Below, piece by piece: positions 1 to 12,309 of a stretch of 64,000 nt of DNA. Each line of letters starts with the position of its first letter. Position 1 is the first letter of the stretch. The DNA is taken from the NCBI GenBank assembly GCA_005406025.1, contig BGZK01000006.1, forward strand, positions 992,001-1,056,000. Reading direction: 5' to 3'. The stretch comes from Eumeta japonica (taxonomy: Eukaryota; Arthropoda; Insecta; Lepidoptera; Psychidae). The notes beneath the pieces are model-generated. The model made no database searches, had not been told where the DNA came from, and saw nothing but the letters and a program-made list of their open reading frames with translations. Position numbers and translations under genes: made by a program.

Positions 1-2226
1 GAAATTTTTCAAAATTTCCAATTCCATTTTTGATTTTAGAAAAAATTCCCAATCGCTTTCCTTTGTTTACAGGCTAAGTGTCGGGGGTCCTCTGACAACT
101 GATTCAATAGAGGCTAAGAAGATAGAGGAGCAGCTCAAAATACCTAAGGCCGATTTAAAAGTTACCAAGCCGGAAGAAAAATTGCCCACGGTGATAATCT
201 GGGACGTCCTGAAGGTGAACTTGGATGAGGACATCGTCAGATCGATGAAGACACATAGCCGACGGTCTCGATTGGAATCGGGAAAGGGCCGGGGCGTGTT
301 ACAGGAGGCGGACCCGACACGACCTCGAGTGCCATCAGGTGCTGGAAGTCACACCCGAACTATACTAGCATCTAACCAAGGCCGACTATGTTTTTGTGAG
401 GTCCTGCCTGCGCTACAGACACGGAAAGTTCTTCTGCAAAGACGTGTCTGATAAATGTGCCCATTGCGAGGGTACCACGTCGACGCAAAATACCAGACCC
501 GGAGCGCGGGAGAGCCCTCAAATGCATAAACTGCATCAAAGCCAGTCGTGAGGATACTGTTCATGGAGCGTTCAGCTCGGAGTGCGGTGTCCGTCCCAAG
601 TGGAATGAGATAGCTCGGTTCAAGGTGGCATATTGTTAGCCATCGGCGTCCTGGATTCCCACAAATGCATCCAAACGGTCGGGGATCATTCACGGAAGAG
701 TACTCTGGCCACATATCCCTGCTTTCAAGAAGACTACCAACATTTACAAAGTATTAGTTCGAGCGTCCAAGGCGACGTGGAGTCTGAGTCTGGAGGTGGT
801 AAGGATCATATACGTCGCAGTGTTAAAGCCTATCGTGTTATACGCATCGCGTGTTTAGGCACCGGTGACAGGAAAGCTTGGCGTGCGAAAGATGCTCAAC
901 GCTATCCAGCGCTGCATCGCTCTTAAGGCATGCCGGGTTCACCGTACAGTCTCCCTAATCCCTTTTCACTCATTCTCTCGAAGCTGCTTCTTCTCCATAT
1001 TAGAGTGAGAAGCAGGCTGGTTATATAAGGTGAAGCGCGGTAAAGATTTGTGAGATACTTTTGTCGACCGGTAGCTCGAGAAACCCGTGTATCTAAGCGA
1101 TTTGCCTCATCCAGAGCGTGCTCTGGATGAGGCAAATCGATCTCAGGCACGTGTGCCTGAGATCGATTTTGAGAAGCGTCGAGGACCTGGAATCCCAAAC
1201 CATGGACCGTCTCGCCGTAGTCAGACCGCACATCTGTACCTATAGTAGCCACATAGAAGGCAAAATCGATGTGGTCCTGATTAATGGCAAGACGGAGAGG
1301 GAGACCTAGTATTCAACACTCCGACTCAATCCCTTCTGCACGACCTTCCAGGCGGTGATGGTCGCGCTGCACAGAGTGTTACGAAAGGTGAAAAACGGTA
1401 AGGACGGGTTAGTTAACATATTCAGTAACTTCCCTGGAAGTGTTGACCGGCCAGAAAACCTATCATCCTCTGGCTCATGAAGCTAAGCGCGACATCTCCT
1501 AGACAGTTGCAAAAAGCAGGGTTGTGCGCCTATTCTGGGTTAAAGCGCATGCCAAAAAATTGCGGGAAACGAGCGTGAAGACGAACTCGCCAGGCTGGCC
1601 GCTCTCGCCAAGAATACGTAGCGGATTACGACCGGTTTCCGCTGTCGCATGCGAAGAAGGTGATTAGGGCGGCCAGCCTGCAAGAGTGGCAAAAACAATA
1701 CACCAATGGAAGTACGGGTGAGATCACCCATTGCTTCTTCCTCGGAGGGAACCAGAGTACAGAATCCTCCAACAGATAAATATGACGTTCTAGATCATGC
1801 AAGCCTTAACGGACACGGTACTGACAGTGTAGACTAGGTTTAAGCTAAATGGAAATACATAAAAAAATAAATAAATCTGAAATGAAATGAAGTAGAAACG
1901 TAGTATGGAGATCTAGCAGAAGTGTATAAGAGAGCAATAAATAGAATGGTGATTTGGAATTGGAACAGAAATGTATAGTCCTAGGGTGGGATTGGTATTA
2001 AGAAGTGATAATAATAAATTTATTAAGAAGACATGTAATGTAATTAATCTAAATATAAATAAAAGACAAAAAGGGTCATAAAAAAAAGGAATAATGAATG
2101 CAATATAACCCTTACCTACCATCCTTAAGGAATATGAAATAAGTACGAATGAGATAATGAACCAGAGAAAAGGCATACAAGGGCAATAGTCTCTGTGCCA
2201 CGGGGTCGAGTATTTAAAAAAATGCC
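1..2226 (+). mobile_element. R1-type non-LTR retrotransposon remnant (left copy), internally deleted
   Basis: Decayed LINE running in from the left window edge. Bases 60-460 resemble an ORF1 (gag-like) protein, with a Cys-rich stretch (CAHC) near 455. Bases about 880-1750 resemble the C-terminal part of ORF2: the peptide MDRLAVVRPHI near 1203 and RLFWVKAHA (RNase H-like) near 1530 both recur in the mirror copy on the minus strand at 38-40.6 kb. The reverse-transcriptase core is missing here, and frames are broken many times. The 3' untranslated part runs to about 2226, ending in GGGTCGAGTATTT plus an A-run, and then abuts satellite DNA. Assignment to the R1 clade rests on recognising the protein style, not on a search. 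Confidence 0.75.
1098..1169. repeat. Two adjacent near-perfect palindromes inside the LINE remnant
   Basis: Bases 1098-1117 pair with 1120-1139 (20-bp arms, 2-base spacer), and bases 1134-1150 pair with 1153-1169 (17-bp arms, 2-base spacer). The mirror LINE copy near 39,035-39,070 has neither hairpin, so they arose after the two copies separated. A polymerase template switch is the likely origin. Confidence 0.85.
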
Positions 2227-5200
2227 GCTAACAAGAAAAGACACTAGTACTGCGATTTATATGTCGAAATACCTATGGAAACCCAAACAGGCAGACTAAC
2301 TCTATTTAATTTAGGTATTATATGACGTTAGGATATATTATTACAATGCACTCTCCCTTTGCCTTATTACTGCATCAAAAGAAATATGCCTTTGAAGCAG
2401 AATTAAATAGCCGATTTTCAATCTGTTTCCAGCAATCGACGGGATATTATACGTTCATAATTTAATATCTATGTAAAACGATAGATGCTACAAACGGTTT
2501 TCTAGCTATATTGAGCCAAACTTCTTTTCTTTGAATAGAAATGTCTGCGGAATGCATAAGCCGAGGACCTCTGCATTTACAGCGTTTGACGCGATTTTCA
2601 AGTATGAAAACACCTTGTCATAGATTATAAGCCGATCGAATGGAACGTCTTCGAGTTATCTAGATGAACATTTTTCATTGTATAAAAATGTTTAAACCAA
2701 AATATCTCTCAAACGCTTATGGCGATTGTCAATCTGTTCACAAAAATCGGCATGTGATATTGAGACAACCTTCTTTTGTTTAAACTGCTATGTCTCCGGA
2801 ACTCATAAGTCGAGGACCTCTGCGTTTACAGCGTTTGACTCAATTTTAATGTATGAATAATCTTGTCATAGATCATAAATCGATCGGACCGAACGTTTCC
2901 GAGTTATCTTAGACGAACTTTTATCTTTTTATGAAAATGTTTCAATCGCAATATCTCTCAAATGTTTTATTCGATTTTCAATCTGTTTCAATGGACGGGA
3001 CATTTTATGTTCAGAATTTAATGTTTGTGTAAGAGATCGATGCGACGAACGATTTTCTAGTTATATTGAGAAACTCTTCTTTCATTTTCTTCGCCTTAAC
3101 TCTATTATACTGTATAATACGAATTATGCGTTTCAAGCAGATTTTACTTTAAAGTTATGATTATATAGAATTAGCGTCCCTGAATGCTGCTCACAAGTAA
3201 AGACCTTTTTACTGATTTTGACGTCTCGCATTTGCTTTCGAATTTTAAACAGGCAGCGTATCACTCCTTGTATTCGATATAAAACGACATTGAAAAGTGT
3301 GATGTTTCGCTTTCGCCTTAACTTAGGTGCATAATATAAATAAAGGAGGTGAATCAGATTTGACACAGAAGCCTTGATTAGAACAAGTTCGCATCGTTGA
3401 ATGCTGATTGTTTAAAGAGACTTTAATATTAAGATTTAAATCCCAAAATCGTTCAGGAAACTCAAAAGGCAGCCTATCTCTCTTTATATTAGGTATTTAT
3501 TATGTGACGTTAGAATATATGATGTAGCTTCAACTTCACCTTAATTGTTTTGCACAAAATGAAAAATGTGTTTGAAGCAGATTTGACTTTAAAGCTATAC
3601 TTAGATCCAGTCAGCATCGCTGAATACTACTCACAATTAAAGACTTTATTACTGTGATTGACGTCTCGTACACACCATTGATACTTGAACAGGCCACTCA
3701 TTACTCTTTCCATTAGGTAAAATAAGACGTTTAAAAGCATGACGTTGCTTCTCCTTTGCTTAAATTAAACTGCATGATATGAAAAGCGCCTGTGAACAGG
3801 TTTGATGGGTAACTTTGAGTAGATAAAGTGTACATCGCTGAATTTTGCTCACAAGATAAAACTTTAATACTGTCATTTAGTTTCCAAAATCTCTTAGAAA
3901 ATCGAAACATATGACCGAAATATAAATATAGAAACTTTTTCCATAAGGGATTCTTAACTTTGAATTACATGATGTAGATTCACCTTCGCCTGAAATGTAC
4001 TGCATAATAGGAAAGATGCGTTTTTAAAGCATATTTGACTTCTAAATTATGCTTGGATTGAGTTGGCATTGCTGAATGATGCTCAAAATAAAAGACCTTA
4101 ATACTGTGTTTTAGATCTTGAACGTGCTTAGGAAACCCGAACGAGAAGCCTATCATTCCTTTTATTAGTTATTATATGGCGTTGAAATATATGATATAGC
4201 TTCTCCTTCACCTAAACTGTACTGCATTAAACGAAAAATTTATTCGAAGTACAAGTACAAATCTTATTATTGGCATTTACGTCATGCACTGGCTATCGAA
4301 ATTTAAACTGACAGCTCGTTTCATTTCCTTTAATTAGTTATATTAAGACGTGGAAGAGCATGATATACCTTTTATTTCACCTTAACTGTATTTCATAATA
4401 AAAAAAACTCGTCTCAAGCAGATTTGAGTTAAAAGCTTTGACTGAATCCAGTCAATAAAGCAGAATGTTGCTTACAAAAAAAGTCCTTTGTATTACGATT
4501 TATACTACGAAATTGCTTTGGAAAACATACAAACTCTATCACTTCATTTTTGTCCTAATTATACTGAATAATACAAAAATGCTTTTGACGCACGTTTAAC
4601 TTTGATACTTTGATCAAATCGAATCAGCTTCGTTAGATTCTGCTCTAAGAAAATTCCTTAGTACTGTGAGATTTAGATTTCGAAATGACTTAAAAAACCA
4701 AACATCCAACCTATCAGTTATTTCATTAGATATCATATGAAGTTGAAATAAATAATATAATTTTACCTTCGCCTCAAGCATAATAGGAAAATGGGTTTGG
4801 AGCAGATTTAAGTTTTACGGTTTATATAGATCGAATAAGCATCGCCAAATGCTGCTCATAAGTAAAGATCTTATCACTGCACTTGACGTCTCATACTTGC
4901 TATCGTAATTAAGCAGACAGAACAATTGTCCTTCTATTAGGTACAATGTGACGTTGAAACTCACGATGTTGCTTCTCCTTCGCCTTAACTGAAATGCATG
5001 AAGCGAAAAATTTATTTAAAGGTTTGATCTGAGGTTTACGTCATGTAATCGCTATTGAAATTTAAGCAGTCAGCCGGTCACTCCTTCTATTAGCTATAAT
5101 AAGACGTTAAAAAGCATGATGTCCCTACACATTCTCCTTAAATCTATTATACTGCATAATACGAAAAATGCCTTTGAAGCAGTTTTGATTATAAAACTAT

Positions 5201-5290
5201 AAATATACAGAATTAGCATCGCTGAATGCTGCTCACAAGTAAAGACCTTTACACTTCAAACCTTTGAACTTTAATCGCACAGAATGTTAC
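2227..5290 (-). repeat. Diverged satellite-like tandem array (left arm)
   Basis: Imperfect units recur every roughly 190-230 bases. Each carries recognisable words such as TTTGAAGCAGATTTGACTTT, GCATCGCTGAATGCTGCTCA and AAGTAAAGACCTTT, seen near 3190, 3630, 3845, 4850 and 5227. A second longer unit (around 2410, 2730 and 2965) carries GATTTTCAATCTGTTTC and TTATATTGAGAAAC. Open frames here, such as 3133-3366 on the minus strand, are by-products of the repeat and not genes. The same array is found in reverse orientation at 31.9-38 kb. Confidence 0.85.
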
Positions 5291-6113
5291 TGTTATCCTA
5301 GGATAGTTTAAAAATTGTCTCTCATTATACCAGGATGATGTATCGGTCTCCTCAGCCATGCCACATCGACTATTAAAATATTGTATGAAAATATTGAGTT
5401 GTTCCTTATATAACAAACATCACGCAAAAGAGTAATTAATTCTTTACGGGGTAAAAGTCGTTCAAATTATTAACAAAACTGTCAATCGAAAATCACATTA
5501 TGGTTCACCTTTGTGATTTGCCGGCAACATTGCCGATAATCACAAACTAGTATACTATTTCGGTTTCTGGGATACACATTTTACTATTGAACATATAGAA
5601 TTATGTTTTAGGTAGCTCATGTTTTATTTAGCATCGGCTAGGAGCAAGAATTTTGATAACCATAGTAAATACCATGGAAATATAGTTAATTATCTTGATT
5701 TAATATATTGTCTGTGCAATTTCTGTGGTTGATGCATTGAGGTATAACATAATAAAATTACCTCAATGGGGTTGATGGTAGAAAATTAAATATTAGATTT
5801 CGCGTAATAAATTGTGCATTGACTTATCCGTTAAATAACTTCTATATAATTAATAGGTGTACTAAGTGACTTTTATTTTATTTTTTTTTGTTTATTAACT
5901 ATAATCTGGAGGTAGTCTAATAACTCATTTAAAGGAAAACAACATTGTTAATTTATATTGTCAATGTATTTATTAACAGATTCACAGTCCCGCCTTAGAC
6001 CATAAATAAGCCGTAAAGTCCAATAGCGTATTTGATAAAATTGTACTTGTTAGAGTACTTGTTTGTTATGTATGTGTATAAAAATAAAGAAAAATAAATA
6101 TTTGTATATTTTT
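5291..6113. other. AT-rich stretch without recognisable gene
   Basis: AT-rich sequence between the satellite array and the piggyBac-like element. No coding exon or named repeat was seen. In the mirrored arm this interval would hold the signal-peptide exon of the glycine-rich gene, but no copy of that exon is present here. Confidence 0.5.
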
Positions 6114-8485
6114 TTAATACAGCCCACATACGGTCTGTGAACAATTAATGTAATATTTAAATAAAATATAAAAACGTACACACGGAATTTATTACGGCTA
6201 CTGGGTTCACAAACAACATTTATTGTTATATAGTTATTTTTTTTCAATAGCAACACTTCACAGGGGAATTCCCTTACGTTACTTGTAAGTGACGTTCACT
6301 TCTAATTATTTTGCCAGTTACGTCAATTTATTGTGAATGAGAGATTGTATTATTTCAAAATTATTGCAAAATGTCTCGTAATCGACAACTTACAACTGAT
6401 GAATTGCGTCGTTTGCTCGAAAGCAGTGACTATGAAATAAGTGAATCTAGTTCAAACAGTGACTCTGATGAAGATCTCTTCGATGATGATGATAGTGTGA
6501 CAGATCCGAATTACGCACCATCTCGTGACCTTCAACTATCTGATGCGGTAAGTCCTGAAGTCAATATGTTACTCCTACATACACATGAAGATCCTCGTAG
6601 CAGCAATTATTCACCTATATTATCAGAGCATTCTATCGATGATGAAAGGACTGTAAATAATGCGCCTGTTACATCTGTATCATCGGCTCGTGTAGGTAGA
6701 GCACTTAGTCTTGATAATATGAAAGAATGTGATGAACGTGATGGCTGGAACTACAACATTCAGACATTACAACGCCAAGAGTTTCCTACGAACAACTTAG
6801 TACACTAACAACATATTCCAGAAAATGCTAGTATTTTTACTATATACATCGCCTTCTTGTCGATGATGAAGCTTTGGAATTGATGGTCCAGCAGACTAAT
6901 CTTTACGCTGAACAAACTAAAGTTACTCATCCTGGTGGCAGAATGGCCCGATGGAAACCCGTAGACAAGGCTGAGATGGAGAAGTTTTTAGGAATTTATT
7001 TGTTAATTGTAATTATAAAGTTTCCTACTCCAGAATCGTATTGGAAACTTGATCTAGTTTTTTATCACCCCTTATTGCATCAGATAAAAATGTCTTACAA
7101 TTATTTTGTTTCTCTTTTACGATGCTGGCATTTCGTAGACAATATGGCAGAGAGGGATGAAAATGATCGCCTGTATAAAGTGAAACCAATTATTGATATC
7201 ATAATAAAAAACTGCAAAAAGCTACTGACACCAAGAGACTGCATCGTTGTCGATGAGTCAATGGTTCCCTTTCAAGGGCGTTTGAAAATACGTCAATATA
7301 ACCCAGGAAAATCACATAAGTATGGATTGAAGGTCTACAAAGCCACTACTGATGACGGTTACGTGTGAATGTATAAAGTACATACTGGTCAAGATCCACA
7401 GATTGACAATTTAGATAAACCTGGGAGTGTTGTTATTGAGTTGTGTGAGGAACTCCTAGATGCAGGAAGAATTGTAGACAATTTTTATACAAGTCTTCCT
7501 TTATCAGAATATTTGTTTCAACGCAAAACCGACCGACCTGTGTGGTACGTTAAGAAAAAATCGGAAAAATCTGCCATTATATGTCAAAAACAAGAAGCTC
7601 AAAAGAGGAGAACTTATCAGTGCTTAGCGAAATAACGTCACCGTTCTAAAATGGAGAGACAAGCGGGACGTCCTAATGATATCTACGTTCCACGCTAACG
7701 AACGTGCTATGTCCACAGGAAGGAATCCAAAGCTCAAGTCGAAGATGATTTTAGAATATAACACTAGAAAAAAAGGCATTGATCTTTCCGACGAGTTGAC
7801 TAGTTATTATTCACCTATACGAAAAAGTCTGTCTTGGTATAAAAAGGTTGCTTTTCGGTGTTGCTGTTATCAATTCAGTTTATTTATACAATAAAATAAG
7901 TTTGAACAGTAAATGTACTATTTTACAAGGAGAAACAGACATTTTGAACAATCCTTTACATATAAAAGATAAATCACAGGATGTTTCTTTGGCCGTACCA
8001 CAACGGACGTGCAGAGTCTACTATCGCCATCGCATCTTCTTCAAGATCTCCTCATCCAATGCCACGAACACAGCATTATCTCCAAGAATTAGAGTGAAAA
8101 GAAGGAAAATTGATTAGACGTCGATGTGTCGGTTGCTATGAGGACCTACGTTCACAAGGAGTAACGCCAAAGCTAGCTACGAACAAGGCAAAAAAAGTAT
8201 CCCAACAGTGCACTGCTTGTACGAAACCATATTGTCTCAAGTGTTTCCAAAGAGCACATAATTAGAAGTACTTAAATACTTACTTGAAAGAATTTTTTTC
8301 CTTTTTTGTAAAGTAAATAAATATTTTGCTATGTCCCTGTACTTTTTCTTTAGCCTATTATATGTTCTACCAAGTTCAGTTTAAAAGTAATCCATTCTCC
8401 ACAAGTCCAGCATAATATAACCTTAAGAAAATACTACGACCGACAGCCCACATATGGGCTGTGGACTCATAAGGAAGTGTGTTAA
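6114..8485 (+). mobile_element. piggyBac-like DNA transposon (ends approximate)
   Basis: The interval is bounded by TTAA at 6114-6117 and 8482-8485, the target site used by piggyBac elements. The word CAGCCCACATA lies just inside the left end and again near 8445, where it forms a palindrome; a related CAGCCCGCATG lies just outside the right TTAA. Exact terminal repeats are therefore uncertain. The interior is a broken transposase. The mirrored arm lacks the element, so it inserted after the duplication or was lost from the other side. Confidence 0.7.
6371..8265 (+). pseudogene. piggyBac-like transposase, inactivated
   Basis: DDD-type cut-and-paste transposase. The N terminus is acidic (a Ser/Asp/Glu-rich run about residues 20-50). 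The catalytic aspartates sit in recognisable contexts: VVDESMVPFQGR near 7248, GRIVDNFYTS near 7470, and KGIDLSDELTSYYSP near 7775. The C terminus carries a cysteine-rich zinc-binding tail (CVGCYEDL, then CTACTKPYCLKCF, 8105-8265), as usual for the family. It is dead: there is a frameshift near 6808-6870, an in-frame TGA at 7366-7368 inside an otherwise intact frame (6874-7635), and further shifts near 7635 and 7890. All three catalytic aspartates survive, so decay is moderate. Confidence 0.85.
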
Positions 8486-8559
8486 CAGCCCGCATGTGGA
8501 CTGTGGACAGTGAACCTGATAAAGTAATTTTGTTTATGGTGTATGACTGTCACGATATA

Positions 8560-9026
8560 CAGGTTGTTTGGCGCATCGTTTGCCAAAATAAAAGAGGGCA
8601 TCGGAGGGGTCTTTTGCTATCTCCTCAACCTCCGAAAGACATTTTTGGCCCTACGGAATTTTTTGTGCTAATTTTTTTTAATTTTTATGTGAGAAATTGC
8701 AAAAGTCTACATTAAAATTTGAATTAAAAAAAAGTGAATTGCAATTATAAAAAAAATATGCAGCTATACTGCATATTTTTTTTATAATTGCAATTTGTAA
8801 TGATGTAAAATTCGTAAAATTCTATCGAAATCAACATTACTCACCAGCGACATCTAGTTTCTTTTTATTGCCACACAAAGTTGGGTGAAGTTGAAAAAAT
8901 TAACTAAAACCCCAACTTTAAACTTCAATTAGACAAAAAACTAAACATGATCCTGTTCTTCCAATTTCTTAAAAACATCTTTAGGCTGTCCTCTTTTTAA
9001 TGGCATGCAATATGCTATGAAAAAAT
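8560..9026. repeat. Left long terminal inverted repeat of the Tc1/mariner-type element
   Basis: Pairs with 10882-11315. It contains a perfect 27-bp-arm hairpin at 8737-8763/8769-8795 (5-base loop), of which the right terminal repeat keeps only one half. The hairpin therefore appeared in, or was lost from, one end only. Confidence 0.85.
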
Positions 9027-9439
9027 CCAAATAATACCACTGAATTTAAAATTTTCCGTACGAGGTCGTATTTCACTGATGTTCAATACATGGTATAAAA
9101 ATAAATTTTTGCAAACAAGGCATGTAAAAATTTGTTATGTTTCTCTTGTACGTAATGAATTTAATCTTTTGTCTCTCTCTGCAAATATGGCAGGTATGAA
9201 TTTGTTATCTTTCTCTTGCACATAATGAATAGTATATTCTGTCTGTCTCTTTCATAAGGTTAACAGTAAATTGAGCAGTCAGTCCCTCTAGTCGAGATTT
9301 GGCTATCTCTGCGATAACATCTTTGTTGTTACAACGGCCTGCCGTGAATCCTGTTACTGTTATTCTGTTTTTGTTGGATTTTTGTTGTGTTTTTCGTTAT
9401 TGTTGTTGCTTTAGTTAGTCTAGTGTGGTGCATCTGACG

Positions 9440-10636
9440 ATGGCTGCATTTACTAATGAAGAGTATGTCGACATTATGATGGTATATGGAAGAGCCGAGG
9501 TAACGCAAGAGAAGCGCGAAGAATCTATGAAGAGCGCTTTTCCAACAGACGCTTACCTTCTAGAAACACATTCCAAAATACGTACCGGCGCTTACGTGAA
9601 ACTGACAATGTGAAAAATAACGAAACTAGAGGAGTTGTGGTGCAGCACAATGTCCGAATCGATGAGCAAATTTTAAGGTTTTTTGGAGAAGATGGTACTC
9701 GAAGCATCAGAAATGTAGCTTCATTACTTGAAATATCCATCTGGAAAGTATGGAAAGTTCTTCGCCAAAACAACAAACATTCCTTCTATTACACTCCGGT
9801 ACAAGGTAATTTTACCACTGTTTAAATAAACTAACTTAGAATACATACACGCTAATAGAGACCTATTTACCTTGTAAATAAAGTTACTTTGTAAACAAAA
9901 AATCTTACACGTAATTTTATTGGTTTCAGGACTCCAAGATAACGACTTTCGCAATCGTGTTCTATTTCGCCGTTTTTTGCTGCACGCAGATGTCGACGAC
10001 CCTGACTTTTTGAAAAGTATTCTGTAGACAGACGTGTAAAAAATTTACAAAAGAAGGCATTTTAAATCTTCATAACTTGCACCACTAGTCGTCAAAAGAT
10101 GAGAACCCGCGAGTGAAGAGACAGAGGTCGTTTCAAACAAGATTTAGTTTGAATGTTTGGGCAGGGGTGATTGAAGACCGCGTAATTGAACCGCATTACC
10201 TACGTGATTATCTAAACGGAGATAATTATCTAGAATTTTTACAAAATGTGTTATCAGAAATAATAGCAGAAGTGCCAATTTTTTATGAAAACCCGCCAAT
10301 AATTTTCCAAAATGATGGTTGTCCTGCACACTGGAGATTGATAGGGAATACTTTAATAACATATTGCCTAATTTTTGGATTAGGAGGGACGGCCCAATAC
10401 CATGGCCTCCACGTTCCCCGGACTTTACGCAGTTAGATTTTTACGGCTGGGGACGAGCAAAAGAATTGGTGTACGCCACAGAAATCCAAAATGTAGAAGA
10501 TTTGCGTGAACGGATAGAAGCGGCTTTCCAGAAAATTCAGCAAGAAATGCTTTTAAATACGACCACTGTCGAAATAAGGCGCAGATGTCGCGCGTGCATT
10601 GCTAACGATGGTAGGCAATTTGAACAGCTTTTATAA
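9440..10636 (+). pseudogene. Tc1/mariner-superfamily transposase (DUF4817-type HTH), inactivated, with an intron
   Basis: The N terminus MAAFTNEEYVDIMMVYGRA begins a helix-turn-helix of the DUF4817 type. A second part (9610-9805) ends in YYTPVQ, and a GT-AG intron (about 9806-9927, phase 1) joins it to GLQDNDFRNRVLFRRFLLH. The catalytic domain follows: FSLNVWAGVIEDRVIEP (10147), FQNDGCPAHW with the second acidic residue (10305), then RSPDFTQLDFYGWG with the third (10420). The first catalytic region near 10020 is broken by stops (L-stop-TDV-stop), and a frameshift near 10340 splits the second and third acids. It ends at TAA 10634-10636. Confidence 0.85.
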
Positions 10637-10881
10637 CTTTTTATGTAACTGTGCTTTTAGTTAAATAAAGTTTTATTACCAAAAAAAAAAAAAATTTTTT
10701 GTGAAAAAGATTCGTGTATTTATGTAAAAAAGATAGCTATCAAACAGATTAAACTGTGTAAGAGTGTGATAACAATTTTTGCTTACTTAGTGTATGTTAT
10801 TTATTAGGGAATAGAAGTATTGAATATCAGCCTATTGTGTCTTAATACACAAAGTGAAGAAATTCTTAAAGTTAATAAAAA

Positions 10882-11315
10882 CTTTTCATAGAATATTGCA
10901 CACCGTTAAAAAGAGGACAGCCCAGAGATGTTTTTAAGAAATTTGGAAGAACAGGATCATGTTTAGTTTTTTTTCTAATTGAAGTTTAAAGTTGGGGTTT
11001 CAGTTAATTTTTTCAACTTCACCCAACTTTATGCGGCAATAAAAAAAACTAGATGTCGCTGGTGAGTAATGTTGATTTCGATAAAATTGTACATCATTAC
11101 ACATTGCAATTATAAAAAAAATATGCAGCTATAGCACTTACTTTTTTTTTAATTCAAATTTTAATGTAGACTTTTGTAATTTCTCGAATAAAAAATAAAA
11201 AAATTGGCACAAAAAATTCCGTGGGACCAAAAATATCTTTCGGAGGTTGAGTAGATAGCAAAAGACCCCTCCGATGCCCTCTTTTATTTTGGAAAACGAT
11301 GCGCCAAACATCCTT
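10882..11315. repeat. Right long terminal inverted repeat of the Tc1/mariner-type element
   Basis: Reverse complement of 8560-9026. It shares CTCCGATGCCCTCTTTTATT and the inner words CCCAACTTTATG and ACAGGATCATGTTTAG with the left end. Confidence 0.85.
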
Positions 11316-11450
11316 TATATACAGGACGCTCGCTACTTAAAGTCAAGCAACGAAGTGTTAATATTTTTTATGGGCGACATTTTTACAATATTTAATACAA
11401 ATGTTGAAATAATCGACGCCCAATCCCTTATTATTCCACTCTTCCCTTCA
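11316..11450. other. Short flank between transposon and duplication arm
   Basis: No gene seen. This is the outer edge of the left-arm block that pairs with the right arm near 29,390. Confidence 0.4.
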
Positions 11451-11640
11451 TCGATCCCTTCCCTTTTATCAGATATTGTATTCCTACCCTAGAGTCCGGC
11501 AACGCACCGGTTATTCCTACAAAGTTGCTAGTGTCCATGGGCGATGGTGAACACCTACTCTTTGGTCGCTCGCATGCTCTTTTACCTGTTAAAAGTGCCA
11601 TAAAAAATGATTTATGAAACCCAACTCTTGATTTGAGTAG
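11450..11640 (+). mobile_element. Lepidopteran SINE-like repeat (left arm)
   Basis: Carries GGCAACGCACCGG, TGTCCATGGGCGATGG and TCGCATGCTCTTTTACCTG, a block I recognise as a common dispersed repeat in moth and butterfly genomes. Its mirror copy is at 29,225-29,390, and a third unlinked copy is at 44,690-44,880. Confidence 0.65.
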
Positions 11641-12309
11641 CAATCATCACACACATAACGAATACGAAAGTTCGCGTAGAATCGGCATCTTGTATTGCCA
11701 ATCTGATAGCAAATCTATTTTACTTTTAAATGAAAATGATATGATGATACTAAAAAAAGACGATACATTTCCTACTTCCTTCTTTATTCTTTAAGTTCCA
11801 TAGTAAGTAAAAAACTACGTATCATAAAAGAATTGTGCATATTTGCAGTAAAATAGAAGTTATTATTTATATTTTTATTTCAGATTCAACAAGAAGGCAG
11901 TGGTGAGTTTTTTTAATATTCCTATTTTACTCAATAATTGTTTAATAAAAATTTTGAAGTAAATGAAACAAGTATCTCGCAAATTACTCGTGCGAATCAT
12001 ACGAAATGGAATTTAATATACACCTTATCTTTGTGGTTCTTTAGCGAAATCGTCAAAAAAATTATATTATTTGCTATATAATGTAAACGAATACAATTAC
12101 TAATCATTAATTCAACGGAGTTAAAAGCCGTTAAAACCTCAACAAGAATTAATTTTTCCTCCGCTCGTCTGCACCAGGAATGGCACCGACTGCAGTGCAT
12201 TGTCTCAGTGCACGGGGCTTCGCCAATATATCTTAAGCGTTTTACACAGTACACGGGGAACAATCTGAAAGTACTTAAAAAATAAGAAACGGATCAAATT
12301 TGCAAATTA

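Larger units (their letters stand above)
8560..11315 (+). mobile_element. Tc1/mariner-superfamily element with ~450-bp terminal inverted repeats
   Basis: The outer ends (GTTTGGCGCATCGTTT, inverted at both sides) are flanked by TA at 8558-8559 and 11316-11317, the target duplication of the superfamily. The terminal inverted repeats are unusually long: 8560-9026 pairs with 10882-11315, only a few percent diverged apart from indels. The interior codes for a transposase with an N-terminal helix-turn-helix of the DUF4817 type and a DDE/D domain. It is absent from the mirrored arm. Confidence 0.85.

Noticed and set aside
349..714. 121-residue minus-strand open frame.
   Set aside because: Shadow of the plus-strand LINE remnant; no splice or family support.
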